Of a stretch of DNA of 17,057 bases, positions 1 to 10,099 are shown piece by piece. A model generated the notes under the pieces. It was not told the origin of the DNA, ran no database searches, and worked only from the letters and a program-made list of their open reading frames with translations. Each line of letters opens with the position of its first letter. The stretch's first letter is position 1. The DNA is from Entrophospora sp. SA101 (lineage: Eukaryota; Glomeromycota; Glomeromycetes; Entrophosporales; Entrophosporaceae). The stretch covers positions 51,597 to 68,653 of the forward strand of contig CAUDNR010003935.1 of the NCBI GenBank assembly GCA_958430865.1. The letters run 5' to 3'. Position numbers and translations under genes: made by a program.

Positions 1-636
1 CCTTCCCCAACCTGTGAATTCCAATAAAGTAACAATTATTGGTAATAATAATGGTAATTATTAATATTCAATCATTGGTTATTTTTATTTTTAATTTTTA
101 AAATTAACAATATTTATTAATTTCCACTCTTTGTGATAAATATTTTGTAGATTCTAAACAATTTAATTTAGTTATTTTTGAAGATTCTAGACAGATGGAA
201 TTAATCATACCAGATGAATTACCCCAATAATCCAAATCTTGTTATTATATTAAATTATTTATTATTTATTTTTAAATATTTCAAGTAATGATGTAACTTT
301 TCACAATTATCTTTGGAATTTTTTTTTCATTTGAAATTTGGATGTCAAATAAGCACACATTAAAATAATGATTTTTGACAAAAAAATAAATGTAATTTTA
401 ATAATCATAATTGCAGTATTATTTATTCCTTACCTTTTCAAATCAATATTTTCATTTTTTATAACATTAACAAATTTATCATATATATAATATATAGAAT
501 AATATATAAATTTTAAAATTTAATACATGACTTTTTTATATGATTCAAGGATAGTCTGCAAAATAAAGAAATTTAAATAGATATTCAACAAACTTGCCCA
601 AGTAAAAAAAATTACCAATGAAAATTTTACAAATTC
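1..636. other. AT-rich intergenic DNA, nothing supported
   Basis: This stretch is mostly A/T homopolymer runs and short TA tracts (for example 481-506). I see no protein-like frame on either strand, no RNA gene and no repeat with clear borders. Confidence 0.5.
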
Positions 637-1744
637 AAAATGGATAATTTATTTTTTCAGCCACAAATGTATCTGGAGCACCCAAACTGACTCTGAATAG
701 TTTTCCTTCTTTTTCTATGTGCATTTTGAATAAATTCATAAATCAGCAATCCAAAATAACGGAAACATAATTGCAATAAAATAAAAAAAACTTAGTGTAA
801 ACTATATATGACAATGCACAATATTTAGATGTTATTTCTACATTTCCTTTGCTTCTCCAAAATGTGTGACACAAAGAGTCTACTGAATTCCTAAAACATT
901 TTAAAAGGTCTGATAGATACTTTGGTTTTTGTGTTTTATCAGGTAGTCCAATGTTTTCAAACAAAAAAATTATATTATCGGTTTTTTTATAATCATATAA
1001 TATCCCATTTCCATTTTAATGACACTATATCATTTTCATTCCTATTCAAATAAGAATAATTAGATTAATAAATTTTACATAATTTCCATTTGTTATTTCC
1101 ATTTGACTTATCAACTTGATATAAATACACCAGGGAAATATAATTTTCACAGTAGAGGTGTAGGTATTTCATCCATATCTTTATCTAACTGAACACCAAA
1201 ACCTGCTTGTAATTGCATCAATTTGATCTTGATTATTTCTTTTATTAACCCAGAGCTTTCAATATCAAACCCATTGAATAAATTTGTTTATTTTATTTTA
1301 TTAAGGTGTCATTTATTTTTCTCTAAAAAAGAAGGAAGACGGTAAAGTCATATGAACTAATTAAAAAAATAATAATAATAAGTTTTGCTTACTCCAAGGT
1401 TACATTTAATTCAATCTTTTATTCTGTTTATATTAATTGTTTGAAAGGAATTCGTTTTTTCAACTTATTAAACAATTCTTGATCTATAATATGACATTTT
1501 TCTTCACTAATATTTATGATATTTGCCTCAGGAAGCCTATTTTGAATAAAATTTTTAGTTAAAAATTATAGATTTTTGCAATCAATCATTAATATAATCT
1601 TTGAGCCGACCTACCTTTAAATTGTTCATCTGTTAACCCATCAGCTTCGACTCCATTAGAAAACATAACTTGAGATATGCTTCTGAACATAAAAATTCCA
1701 AATTTAGTGTGAGCTGACTGATTTAAAAGGATTAAATCTGTGAT
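637..1744 (-). pseudogene. decayed multi-fragment coding relic, unknown protein
   Basis: I do not recognise the protein. Read on the minus strand, five protein-like pieces follow in order. 1744-1611 contains HTKFGIFMFRSISQVMFSNG and ends ADGLTDEQFK. 1536-1428 starts LPEANIINISEEK and ends in TAA. 1275-1158 contains GFGVQLDKDMDEIPTPLL and a stop. 1040-743 contains SLKWKWD, then after a one-base frameshift near 1001 FENIGLPDKTQKPKYLSDLL and CHTFWRSKGNVEI. 723-637 contains KLFRVSLGAPDTFVAEK. Some gaps look like introns: TAG acceptors precede 1536 and 1041, and a GTCGGC or GTAGGT donor lies at 1610-1614. The frameshift and internal stops argue for a dead copy. A CCAAT motif on the minus strand near 1908-1912 could be an old promoter. 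Composition and order support real ancestry; function is unknown. Confidence 0.42.
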
Positions 1745-2463
1745 TTACCCCAGATAAAGACACTACCATAAAAAGCACTTTTTGTGATTCAAATCATAAC
1801 CTAATAAAAAAAATTTATATATGTTGTATGTGAAATTGAAACAATGTGAAAATCGAAATTTATAATTAAAATTTTGGGGTGGGGTGTTTGGATATGAAGT
1901 TTTGATTGGCTAATTTGAATTTCACATGTGTGAATTGCAAATTCACGTAGATTTCAACGGTGATGATGATGTTCTAAAGAACACACACAAATACAAAGAA
2001 TTTTAAACTAATGTAAATTAATTACCCTATTTTTTTTAATATTGGGTGTAGGATCTGCTTTAATCTATTAAAAAAAAAGCCCGAAAATAATTAATATCAT
2101 TACTGCAAGATAGATATCTCAAGGTTGCAAACACGTATTTATAATTGAATCAATACCTTTTTAGTTCTCAAATTATAATTATTGATAGCTTCTCCATTAT
2201 CCACTCCAATAAATATACAATCATTAATTAAAATTAGAATGGCAGTGAGTTACAATGATCACAACCATTACCATCATTCTTTTAATAATAACTAGAATGA
2301 TGACATGTTTCAGTATTGCAACACTTTATAAATTTCGTAATTTTTTGAAAGAAAGTATTTTAGTAATGATCATATCTCACAACAATCATAAATAAAATTC
2401 AAAGTTCACCTCGTTTCTGCTAGAGTTTCTATCCATAAATTCGTGATACAAATTCTTATTCAA
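1745..2463. other. AT-rich intergenic DNA with possible minus-strand promoter remnant
   Basis: No gene is supported. 1875-1890 is G-rich on the plus strand (two runs of four G), followed by an inverted CCAAT box (ATTGG near 1905-1912) and a short GAT repeat near 1961. These would lie upstream of the minus-strand relic at 637-1744. From 1991 to 2463 I see only AT-rich sequence. Confidence 0.35.
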
Positions 2464-2560
2464 ATTATTCGTTTTATTCGAATTATTCGTTTTATTTTGA
2501 ATTACTCGTTTTATTTTGAACTACTCGTTTTATTTTGAATTATTCATTTTATTATGAATC
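2464..2560. repeat. 18-19 bp tandem repeat, about five copies
   Basis: Five imperfect copies of an 18-19 bp unit with the core ATTCGTTTTATT. The CG steps fall at 2470, 2488, 2507 and 2526, and the equivalent CA at 2545. Single copies of the same core recur at 4151-4170 and, inverted, near 5270-5300, so the motif is dispersed in this genome segment. Confidence 0.75.
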
Positions 2561-2772
2561 AATCACACCAGCTTTATCAATTAATTACAGTCAGAGTTTT
2601 ATTATCAAATATATATTATTAAAAGATTAAAGATTAAAGGAAATTTCAAGTGTACTTCTTCTTGAAGTATTACAAATAACATGACTTTTTACATGATTTT
2701 GTCCAATAAAATATAATAAATATGATTAATAAAGAATGACCAATATTAATATTACTAATATTAAATGTCAAA

Positions 2773-3060
2773 ATGAATGTCATGATTAAGGATGGTTTTG
2801 AAAAAATCAATTTCAGCAAGCAATTTCAGATTTACAATAATTATAACAATAGACATGAAAAAGCTACCCAGAATTTTGGCCATTGAGTTAAAGCATTCAA
2901 ATAATTTCAGATATAATTTCGGCAACTAATAAAATTATTCAGCATTTCAGGATCATTTATTAATATTAAGAGAGGCAATTTTGGCTAACATGCTTAGTCA
3001 TATATAAAATGAATTGGTTGACAACAATTGGGATCCAGGTCCTCAATTTACTATGAAATG
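2773..3060 (+). pseudogene. possible coding relic, unknown
   Basis: I do not recognise this sequence. A short open frame begins at ATG 2773 and stays open to 2888, ending NFGH. Another frame gives AFQDHLLILREAILANML near 2942-3000, one stop, then NELVDNNWDPGPQFTMK up to about 3057. Frame switches and stops mean it cannot be an intact gene without unseen introns. It could be a decayed transposon protein or chance open frames. From 3061 to 3650 I find no further coding-like sequence. 3310-3346 holds a short fold-back (AAAACC/GGTTTT) and C-run/G-run sequence that may be an element end. Confidence 0.22.
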
Positions 3061-3650
3061 ATTTCATTAATACATGTATGATTAGTCTCAGGAACTTGCT
3101 TATTTAATTATTCATAACAATGTTTTGTTCTTTACTATTTTTCTACTTGGATAATTGGTTGTAGTGGCATCTGAATCAATTTTTATGCAAAGATATCAAA
3201 TGTTTTGTCATTATTATCATTGTTAAAATTCATATGCGCTGATTTTGTTTGAACCCCAAAATTCAGTACGGTATTATCATAAAATTATGAATACTTTATT
3301 TATACAGTACTAGCAAAAACCCCTTGGTTTTGAGGTGGGGCCATTGGTTTGAATAGTAAAATTAGTTTTTTTGCGGTGCAAAATAAATTTTTTTACACAT
3401 TAAAAATACTCGTGTTTAACGTCGAGACACAATAAGATATAAAATTCGAAAAAAGGTCAAATCAGCTGATATATCGATTATCGTTACGGTTGTCAAAATA
3501 GTCACTATAACTAGCAATAATATTTGCAATTACAGATGTTAATTTATTATTGTAATTATTTCAGTATTATTAATTACAAGCTACATCCGGAAAATATAAA
3601 AAAATTTTACACGTGTCAATTGTAAGTTTAATAATAAAAAAGTGTAAAAC

Positions 3651-3710
3651 TTACGTCGGCACTGTAAGATTTACACAATATTACGTCGGCATCGTAAGAT
3701 TTATGCAAGT
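3651..3710. repeat. 30-bp tandem duplication
   Basis: Two adjacent 30-bp units, 3651-3680 and 3681-3710, share TTACGTCGGCA and the following GTAAGATTTA with few mismatches. A partial related copy (TTTACAC, GTGTAAAAC) lies just upstream at 3606-3650. The CG-containing core is unusual in this AT-rich background. Confidence 0.75.
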
Positions 3711-3826
3711 TTACGCTAAATTAATTTCCTGATGTATTTGTGAATATTATTAATAATAGAAAAAAAGTCAGTCATATTTACATTTTAAACACAGTGATAA
3801 AATAATTTATTACTACTAAGGTTGCT

Positions 3827-3965
3827 TGCCGAAACTAACTAAGGGGTTTCGGCAGAATGGCGTATGCGAAACTGCCGAAATAGTTTTAGCAAATCGTTCT
3901 GAATACCGAAACGCCGAAACTGTAGCTGACTTTTGGTATAGCTGTTAGTAAGATTTTAATATAGT
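3827..3965. repeat. cluster of CCGAAAC inverted and direct repeats
   Basis: TGCCGAAAC (3827-3835) and its complement GTTTCGGCA (3846-3854) form a perfect 9-bp stem with a 10-nt loop. Further copies of GCCGAAA or CCGAAAC follow at about 3873, 3905 and 3912, and an inverted TTTCGCC lies near 3964. The motif recurs at 5581-5680. It may be part of a non-autonomous element; borders are not resolvable by eye. Confidence 0.6.
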
Positions 3966-4299
3966 TTCGCCATAGTTTAACCTAGAGGTTGAGAATCAAC
4001 TATTTTAGTTAACTAATACTAACTACCAGTATAATATAAATTTTTTTTGAATAAATAGTGACTATATTTTAATTGATTATTTAGTATTAGTCTAGAGTTC
4101 TATTCGTAATTTTTATTCGTACAACTTAATATTAATATTAATATTAATGTTAATTCGTTTTATTCGTTTTATATATAATAGTAATGGTAAAAATCATCCA
4201 GTTCCGCTTTACGTTCTTATTGTAACATGATGTTTTCACTTGCATTTTCTGTTTATCAAAAAAAAAATTTTTTTTGTTCAAGCCGTTTTTGCACTATTT

Positions 4300-4592
4300 C
4301 AATCTTGATTGGGGATTATGCATATGAAAATCAACATAATACAAAATAATGGTTCGTCAAAATCTTTCTCAGCTGATTCTTTTTTATGTTTTCTACTAAA
4401 ACGTGTTACTCATTTGCATCCGACTCACCTGCTTCTACTCTTTGTTTTAGATCTGAGCATTTCTTACTACATTTCCTGACAAAAAATAGACTCTTGGAAG
4501 TTGTTTTACTTGCTCAGACATGCGGTTACTTCCACCATGCTTTCTAAAAATTTTTGTTTTTCACGAAGAGCCCAACCCAGTTCAAAGTAATT
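4300..4592 (-). pseudogene. decayed coding relic resembling a repetitive Glomeromycotina protein family
   Basis: On the minus strand, 4592 downward reads NYFELGWALREKQKFLESMV and ends LSK plus stop. A second frame continues MSEQVKQLPRVYFLSGNVVR before another stop. Further down come KTKSRSR and RFSRKHKKESAEKDFDEPLF in changed frames. The repeated frame changes show decay. From memory, the FELG..L...Q..L..M start followed by a Q.LP segment resembles an amplified protein family of Rhizophagus genomes with no agreed function. I have not verified that resemblance. Sequence 3966-4299 between this relic and the previous repeat shows nothing else beyond ATT repeats near 4130. Confidence 0.4.
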
Positions 4593-4653
4593 CATTTTAA
4601 AAATTAAAAAATTTAATTTAACATCTAAAAAATATTTATTATAATAATTTTCT

Positions 4654-4860
4654 TCTCTATAATGGACCATTTGGTTCAAGAAAAATGTCCGTTATGGACA
4701 ATAATATATATATATATATATACATATAAATTGGGCTTAAATTTTCAGTACATTATAGAGAGTGGACTGTTATAGACAATAATAATTTATATATATAGAC
4801 ATGTAAATTGGGCTTTCCGTTATTATTATATCAATTATATATAGAGTGTGAACTGTGACT
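4654..4860. mobile_element. pogo/Tigger-like terminal repeats, imperfect tandem and inverted copies
   Basis: TCTCTATAATG (4654-4664) and CATTATAGAGA (4751-4761) are perfect 11-bp inverted repeats. Unit 4691-4768 and unit 4769-4854 are imperfect direct copies: both begin GTTAT(G/A)GACAATAAT, share TGTAAATTGGGCTT-like cores and end TAGAGWGTG.ACT. CTATAACGGAC-type sequence is typical of pogo/Tigger DNA transposon ends. No transposase is visible between the arms, so this is a short non-autonomous or decayed copy. A (TA)n tract sits at about 4704-4722. Confidence 0.5.
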
Positions 4861-5114
4861 TATTCATTTTTTTAACTGCTTCACCTTCATTCCCCAGGCA
4901 TCATTATATTAATATGGCGTTTTATTGTTTTGTATATTTCAATTAATATTTGTTCAACAATGCAAATTTTCATAGGGAAATAAGAAAAATATTTATTTAA
5001 TATAATACCTTTTGATTTTGTATAGGGTTTTTTCTCTAATCTGCTTTCATAATGTAAATGATGAATGATTGAGCCCAATGAAATTAAATTTTACTTTTAA
5101 CAAGGGTTGATATA

Positions 5115-5175
5115 CAGTCTAACCTCGGCCAAAAAAATCCGCTGTGACGAGAAATCCGCTATGGCGAATTTGATG
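5115..5175 (+). mobile_element. pogo/Tigger-like left terminus
   Basis: CAGTCTAACCTCGG at 5115 follows a TA dinucleotide (5113-5114), as expected for a TA-targeting mariner/pogo-superfamily end. It is followed by two spaced copies of ATCCGCT (5138-5144, 5154-5160). The matching right end was not found nearby, so the element is probably truncated. Flanks 4861-5114 and 5176-5580 show only AT-rich sequence, with one inverted copy of the ATTCGTTTTATT motif near 5270-5300. Confidence 0.45.
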
Positions 5176-5580
5176 ATCTGTAAAAGATTTTTTAAAAATG
5201 ACTAAAATGACTGGGATTAACATGTTTTATTTAACTAAACTTTAAATGTAATTCAAATACTCAAATTCATAACGAATAAAACAAATAATTTGAGTAAACC
5301 TTATTCAAATAGAACCCTAACGACGATCTATTTTTTTTCAATTCATGTATAAAATACATCGTCACCGCTAACCTTTTAAACTCTTATTGTTTCAGGTTTT
5401 AAACTACAACGCCTTTGATTAATTAAGTCTGTGTCTCCAGAAAAAACTCGTTCAACCGGGACACTGGTTGCTATAATAATAATAAATTTATCGGATTAGA
5501 AATTAATAAATTGAGTTCTAAATAAGCATAGTACAAAAATTAGAATACCAGAAACTGCGAGTAGTTTCTAGCCTAAAGCT

Positions 5581-5680
5581 CCGAAATTTCAATAAGGTTA
5601 CGGTTCGGTTCAAAAAGTAAACCAAAACCGAAATGAAATTTTTCGATTTGACCTTTTAGAAACCGAAACCGAATCGAAAT
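5581..5680. repeat. CCGAAA/TTCGGTT imperfect inverted repeat
   Basis: GGTTACGGTTCGGTT (5596-5610) faces AAACCGAAACCGAAT (5660-5674), with more CGAAAT and TTTCGAT copies between. The two arms could form an imperfect stem. The motif is shared with the cluster at 3827-3965. Such low-complexity CCGAAAC/GGTTCGG blocks suggest a dispersed repeat family rather than a gene. Confidence 0.5.
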
Positions 5681-5806
5681 TTTATAAATTTATTTAGGAA
5701 AAAAATTTAGTCAAATAAATTTTATAATAATAATTCGATTACAGAAAGTACATATTCATACAACATCATAGTTCACATTCCATTGACAGCTTGGTAAATT
5801 TAGTTT

Positions 5807-6391
5807 ATGACATTAAGTCTTAAATGCATCATACTTAGATCAAAATTGAAATTATCGGAACAGCATGAGAAGCTCTGCTACTCGGAGTATAAATGGTTTG
5901 ACCGGGATGCAGATAATTTCTGGTGCTTAGAAAACTCAATTATGGAAAGGTTGAAGTACGAATTGGTATTTCTCGAAATATCAAATGGTCTCTGCATTGA
6001 GAATTCCAGCGATATAGAAGGTGATAAATAAAATTAGCTAAATTCTGTAAATGCTAATGGGACTATTCGCTCATGTGAAAGCCAATAACAAAGGAATCTT
6101 AACGGTTACATTGAATTCTGCGATTTAGATAATCATCTTTTTAAAAAAATTAGAGAATTATCTTTTTAACCAAATGAAATTTTCAGGTTCACTAATTGAC
6201 ATAAAAAGAAGATTCCACCACTAAAAAAATTTACAATAAATACTCCGCTCAAACTCAACGATGATATTACAACAGATATGATATCTAGAAAACTAATAAC
6301 TTCAAACAAATCAGTGAAACGTAAACTTGATAAAGTATATAATATTGAATTACTTTCTCACAAACAACAGTACATCCAACGATAATAATAC
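5807..6391 (+). pseudogene. hypothetical small gene or coding relic
   Basis: I do not recognise the product. An ATG at 5807 opens 74 codons containing LSEQHEKLCYSEYKWFDRDA and ending SSDIEGDK. A donor GTGATA at 6021 and acceptor TTTCAG at 6181-6186 could join it in phase to a short final exon ending HH and TAA (6227-6229), giving 83 aa. Alternatively, one frame from about 6055 reads GYIEFCDLDNHLFKKIRELS, then KKKIPPLKKFTINTPLKL and KSVKRKLDK up to 6388, interrupted by several stops, which favours a decayed longer gene. A poly-basic C-terminal region is visible. Function is unknown. 6392-6660 shows nothing else. Confidence 0.3.
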
Positions 6392-6671
6392 TGATAGTGG
6401 CGATGAGACTGTGCAAAACAATACAACGCACATCAATTAAAAAAAAGAACTATTGATATTAAATATAATTTTAAATAAATAAATTCATATATTATAGTAT
6501 TAGCATGTTCACATTGTTTGGTTTTTTCAGTATGCCTCATATTGTATTTAAACCTTGATATCATAAATCTAATCCAATACTCATACTAACGAAATATACA
6601 TTTTTGTCAAACGCCCGTTCTTTATTTTGATTTGGTAGGAATGTGACTATCTTATACTAAAAAAGTGGAAT

Positions 6672-6712
6672 TAAGGGGGTTACCACACTACCGGGGTACC
6701 CTAAACTAAATT
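6672..6712. promoter_or_regulatory. GC-rich island upstream of eRF3
   Basis: GGGGGTTACC and CCGGGGTACCC occur 17 bp apart in otherwise AT-rich DNA, 30 to 70 bp before the eRF3 start codon. The second copy contains the palindrome GGGTACCC. It could be a transcription-factor site pair or a remnant of an inserted element. Position alone suggests regulation; no factor is assigned. Confidence 0.3.
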
Positions 6713-6741
6713 GTTTTATTTAAAATTTTTTTTTTTAAAAA

Positions 6742-9345
6742 ATGACTGATAAAAGTAACTTATCAAATGATTCAACAACAAACTCCGACGCCACAATCGA
6801 TCAAGTAGTTGATAAGGAGGAAGAAGAAGTTATTGATAATGAAGTTGTTGAAGATCTATATGGCAAAGAGCACCTCAACATTATTTTCATTGGACATGTT
6901 GGTAAGTCAACACAGTGATAATTTCTTTTTTTAATTTCAACTACAATTTAATTTATTGATTAATTAGATGCCGGAAAATCAACCATGGGAGGGAACATCT
7001 TGTAATTTCAAAAAAAAAGTCCTCTACAAATATGAATAATGATGAGAATTGAATTTGTTTAGTTTTATTAATTCAAAATACAACGTTATAATTAGATATA
7101 TAACTGGAATGGTTGATCAAAGAACTATGGAGAAATATGAAAGAGAAGCAAAAGAACAAAATAGAGAAGCCTGGTATTTAACGTGGGCACTCGATACAAA
7201 CAAAGAAGAACGTGAAAAGGTATTCTAAAGGTTTAAATACTCTTCGTTGTTATTATGAAAGTAATTATATTTATTGGCTTTGGCTTAATTTTTAAAATTT
7301 GAATATTTTTCATTCTCAAGGGTAAAACTGTTGAATGTGGGCGTGCCTATTTTGAAACAGAGAAGAGAAGATATACAATTCTTGATGCACCAGGTCATAA
7401 GAATCTTGTCCCAAGTATGATCGGTGGTGCATCTCAAGCAGATGTTGGAGTGTTGGTTTGTGATAATGATTATAATAAGAATAAATTTTTCAAATGTTTA
7501 TTTTATATAATTATATAATTTTTTTAAAGGAAATATAAATATATACGTCTTATGTAAATAGGTTATATCTGCTCGTAAAGGTGAATTTGAAACTGGATTC
7601 GAAAGAGGTGGACAGACACGTGAACATGTAGTATTAGCTAAAACATCAGGTGTAAATAAGTTAGTTATCGCTATTAATAAAATGGATGAATCAACTGTTA
7701 GTTGGTCAAAAGAAAGGTAATATTTAGAAAATCAAGGGTGAATAAAAATAATGGTTTTTAACTAGTTTTGTTTTAATTTATAATAAAATAGATATGATGA
7801 ATGTGTTTCAAAGCTCACACCTTATCTTAAATCAAGTGGATACAACCTGGCGACTGGTAATAATAGTGATGATGATGATGATGATGATGATCACAATGAT
7901 AATAAATTCTAAAAATAATTTTAAATATTTACTAAAAGTTGTCATTACTACTATTATCTTCTATATTAGATGTTTTTTTTATGCCAGTTTCTGGTTTTAC
8001 AGGTTTAAATCTTAAAGATAGAGTACCAAAGGATCTTTGTCCTTGGTATAGGTAAATAATAACGATGATGGTGATGTTTTTATTAATTTATATAGTTTAT
8101 TTACTTTTATATATGATATTTATATATATATACATATAGTGGTCCATCATTATTAGAATATTTAGATAATATGCAAATGTTAGACAGAAAAATCAATGCG
8201 CCATTAATGATTCCTATCATAGAAAAATATAAGGTAATGAATGCTTGTGTGATTTCTATATGAATATTTATTATTTAATAAATGTACTGACGCATTTTCA
8301 TTTATTTTTTAGGATATGGGAATGATTGTTGTAGGAAAAGTAGAATCAGGGAGAGGTTAGATAAAAATAATATTGAAGATGATTGATTAACTAAATATTC
8401 ATCAAAATATCAATTTATGAAATTAGTTAAAAAAGGCCAATCTGTTTTACTCATGCCAAATAAAGTATGTGAACATTAATTTATAAAACATTTATGGTGA
8501 TGATGATGATTGATTGGATCGAATATTAATGATTATATAATACTATTTAGAGAATTGTCGAAGCTTCAGCTCTTTATAACGAACTTGAGAATGAAATACC
8601 TATGGGATATTGTGGTGATAACATTAGAATAAAACTTAAAGGAATTGAAGAAGAGGTTATACATACATACATACGCATTTATTTATGTTTATGTTTGTAT
8701 TATATTTACCTATTAAATATTAAATTAATATTTTTTTAGGACATTTCAGCTGGTTTTTTATTATGTTCAACAGATAAACCAGTTAAAACTTCATCTACTT
8801 TTGAGGCTCAACTTGCGATCCTTGATCATAAAAATATTATTTGTGCTGGTTACAGTGCTGTATTGCATATTCATTCATGTGTAGAAGAAGTATCAATTTC
8901 AGTTAAGAATCAACTTTATATTTATAAATCAGTTGATAATTAAATTAAATATTTTATTATAAATTTGTACAAATACATACGAATTATATGCATTTGCGCT
9001 AGTTTTTAATTAATGATTTTTCTTTTTTTCAGTCTCTTTTACATCTTATAGACAAAAAAACTGGTAGAAAATCTAAAAGACCTCCACAATTTGTTAAAAA
9101 AGGTCAAAAGGTTATTGCAAAACTTGAAACACAAGGTCCAATTTGTTTAGAGGCATTTTCTGACTATCCACAGTTGGGGAGATTTACAATGCGTGATGAA
9201 GGTAAATCAATTAATTAATTAGTGGATTAACTTGTTGTTTAAAATATGATATTAATGTTTCAAACATAAAAAAAAAAAAAATTTACTCTTTAAAGGCAAA
9301 ACAATTGCAATCGGAAAAGTAACAAAAGTTATTGAAAACGAGTAA
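6742..9345 (+). CDS. SUP35: eukaryotic peptide chain release factor GTP-binding subunit eRF3 (Sup35/GSPT family)
   Basis: eRF3 is the cytosolic GTPase that binds eRF1 and drives stop-codon-dependent peptide release. Exons: 6742-6901, 6968-7001, 7096-7219, 7321-7455, 7562-7716, 7792-7856, 7970-8051, 8140-8233, 8313-8355, 8427-8464, 8551-8655, 8740-8901, 9033-9201, 9296-9345. They sum to 1416 nt, so 471 aa, with every junction in phase. Visible motifs: P-loop GHVDAGKST (51-59), the eRF3 signature [13 protein letters not shown] then [16 protein letters not shown] switch region (107-111), DAPGH (128-132), NKMD (190-193) and VSG (231-233). Beta-barrel domains follow from about 284, including [14 protein letters not shown] and GRFTMRDEG (448-456). 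The start is fixed by an in-frame TAA at 6736-6738 with no possible acceptor between. Only about 46 residues, acidic in the second half, precede the GTPase domain, so no prion-like or PAM2 region is present. HBS1 and EF-1A are excluded by the GKTVE and WALDTN motifs. Confidence 0.95.
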
Positions 9346-9416
9346 TTGTAAAAAAAAAAATCATAATTGTTAATGTCTATCTATCTTATCTATAATTTTT
9401 TAATATTAATATTAAT

Positions 9417-9422
9417 AATAAA
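9417..9422 (+). terminator. candidate poly(A) signal of eRF3
   Basis: AATAAA lies 72 nt after the eRF3 stop codon, followed by a T-rich stretch (9430-9450). The rest of the 3-prime flank to 9788 is AT-rich, with no coding-like frame and a second AATAAA at 9762. Confidence 0.5.
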
Positions 9423-9790
9423 AGCAAAGATTTTCTATTTCTATTATTTGTGGCAGACAAAATGAACCAATACAACGTGGTCATGATAATATTTCCTATC
9501 CATTCTTTTCAACACTTTAATATGAACGAAAATGGTGTCATGCAATTTTAGTTGGATGTTATTATTAATTTAAGTTGTGTTGCCTTTGATTATTAAAAAG
9601 GCAATTCTTTCTAGATATCTACTACTTCTTTTTCTATTCTAAATTTCTCTATATATTAATATTGCTGCTATTCGGATGAATATTTGGTACTACATACCAA
9701 ATCAACAATGATCATTATCTTGAGCGAAAGCCATGCACAATTTGATAATAATTTTTTATTGAATAAAACGTATAATTTGATAAACAAATA

Positions 9791-9935
9791 CAGTCTACAC
9801 TGTCTATAACGGACCTTTATATAACGGATCTTTCTCTATAAAGGATTAAAAGTTTGGTCCCGATTTTTCACTATTTGAAATCTCTTTCTATAACGGATAT
9901 TATTAATTAAACGTATAGCGGATTGTAACTTCGTA
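9791..9935 (+). mobile_element. pogo/Tigger-like terminus with repeated CTATAACGGA
   Basis: CAGTCTACACTGTCTATAAC begins at 9791 directly after a TA (9789-9790). TATAACGGA or close variants recur at about 9805, 9821 and 9890, with CTATAAAGGA at 9836 and GTATAGCGGA at 9914. The start CAGTCTA matches the end at 5115 and the orientation is the same. No opposite terminus or transposase is visible, so it is a truncated or solo end in the 3-prime flank of eRF3. Confidence 0.5.
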
Positions 9936-10099
9936 TTAATAGTAACTTTCTATATTGACCTGAACTATGTTTGATGATCAACCATTGTGACCAACCCCAA
10001 GGTATTATGTGATAACCCCCAAACTCTGAAAATTTTGTTGTAAATTTCGCGTAACATATTGACCAATAATAACATTTAATAATTGTTCCTTTTTACAAT

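Noticed and set aside
637..1744. Endogenous giant-virus segment
   Set aside because: Such insertions are reported in Rhizophagus, but none of the fragments carries a viral hallmark I can recognise and the gaps look like introns, so the claim is unsupported.
4887..5078. Minus-strand 63-codon open frame
   Set aside because: Low-complexity, Ile/Lys-rich, with no splice context and no recognisable segment; likely chance in AT-rich DNA.
7857..7969. GAT trinucleotide run in intron 6 of eRF3 as a coding Asp repeat
   Set aside because: The reading frame of conserved eRF3 requires splicing from 7856 to 7970, so the run is intronic.
7794..8015. Open frame of 73 codons inside the eRF3 gene
   Set aside because: It starts out of frame within exon 6 and runs through intron 6, including a GAT repeat; the conserved protein uses another frame.
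6742..9345. HBS1 or EF-1-alpha as the identity of the spliced GTPase
   Set aside because: The region after the P-loop carries the eRF3 features [21 protein letters not shown] and GKTVE rather than the EF-1A or HBS1 switch sequence, and the C-terminal beta-barrels match eRF3.
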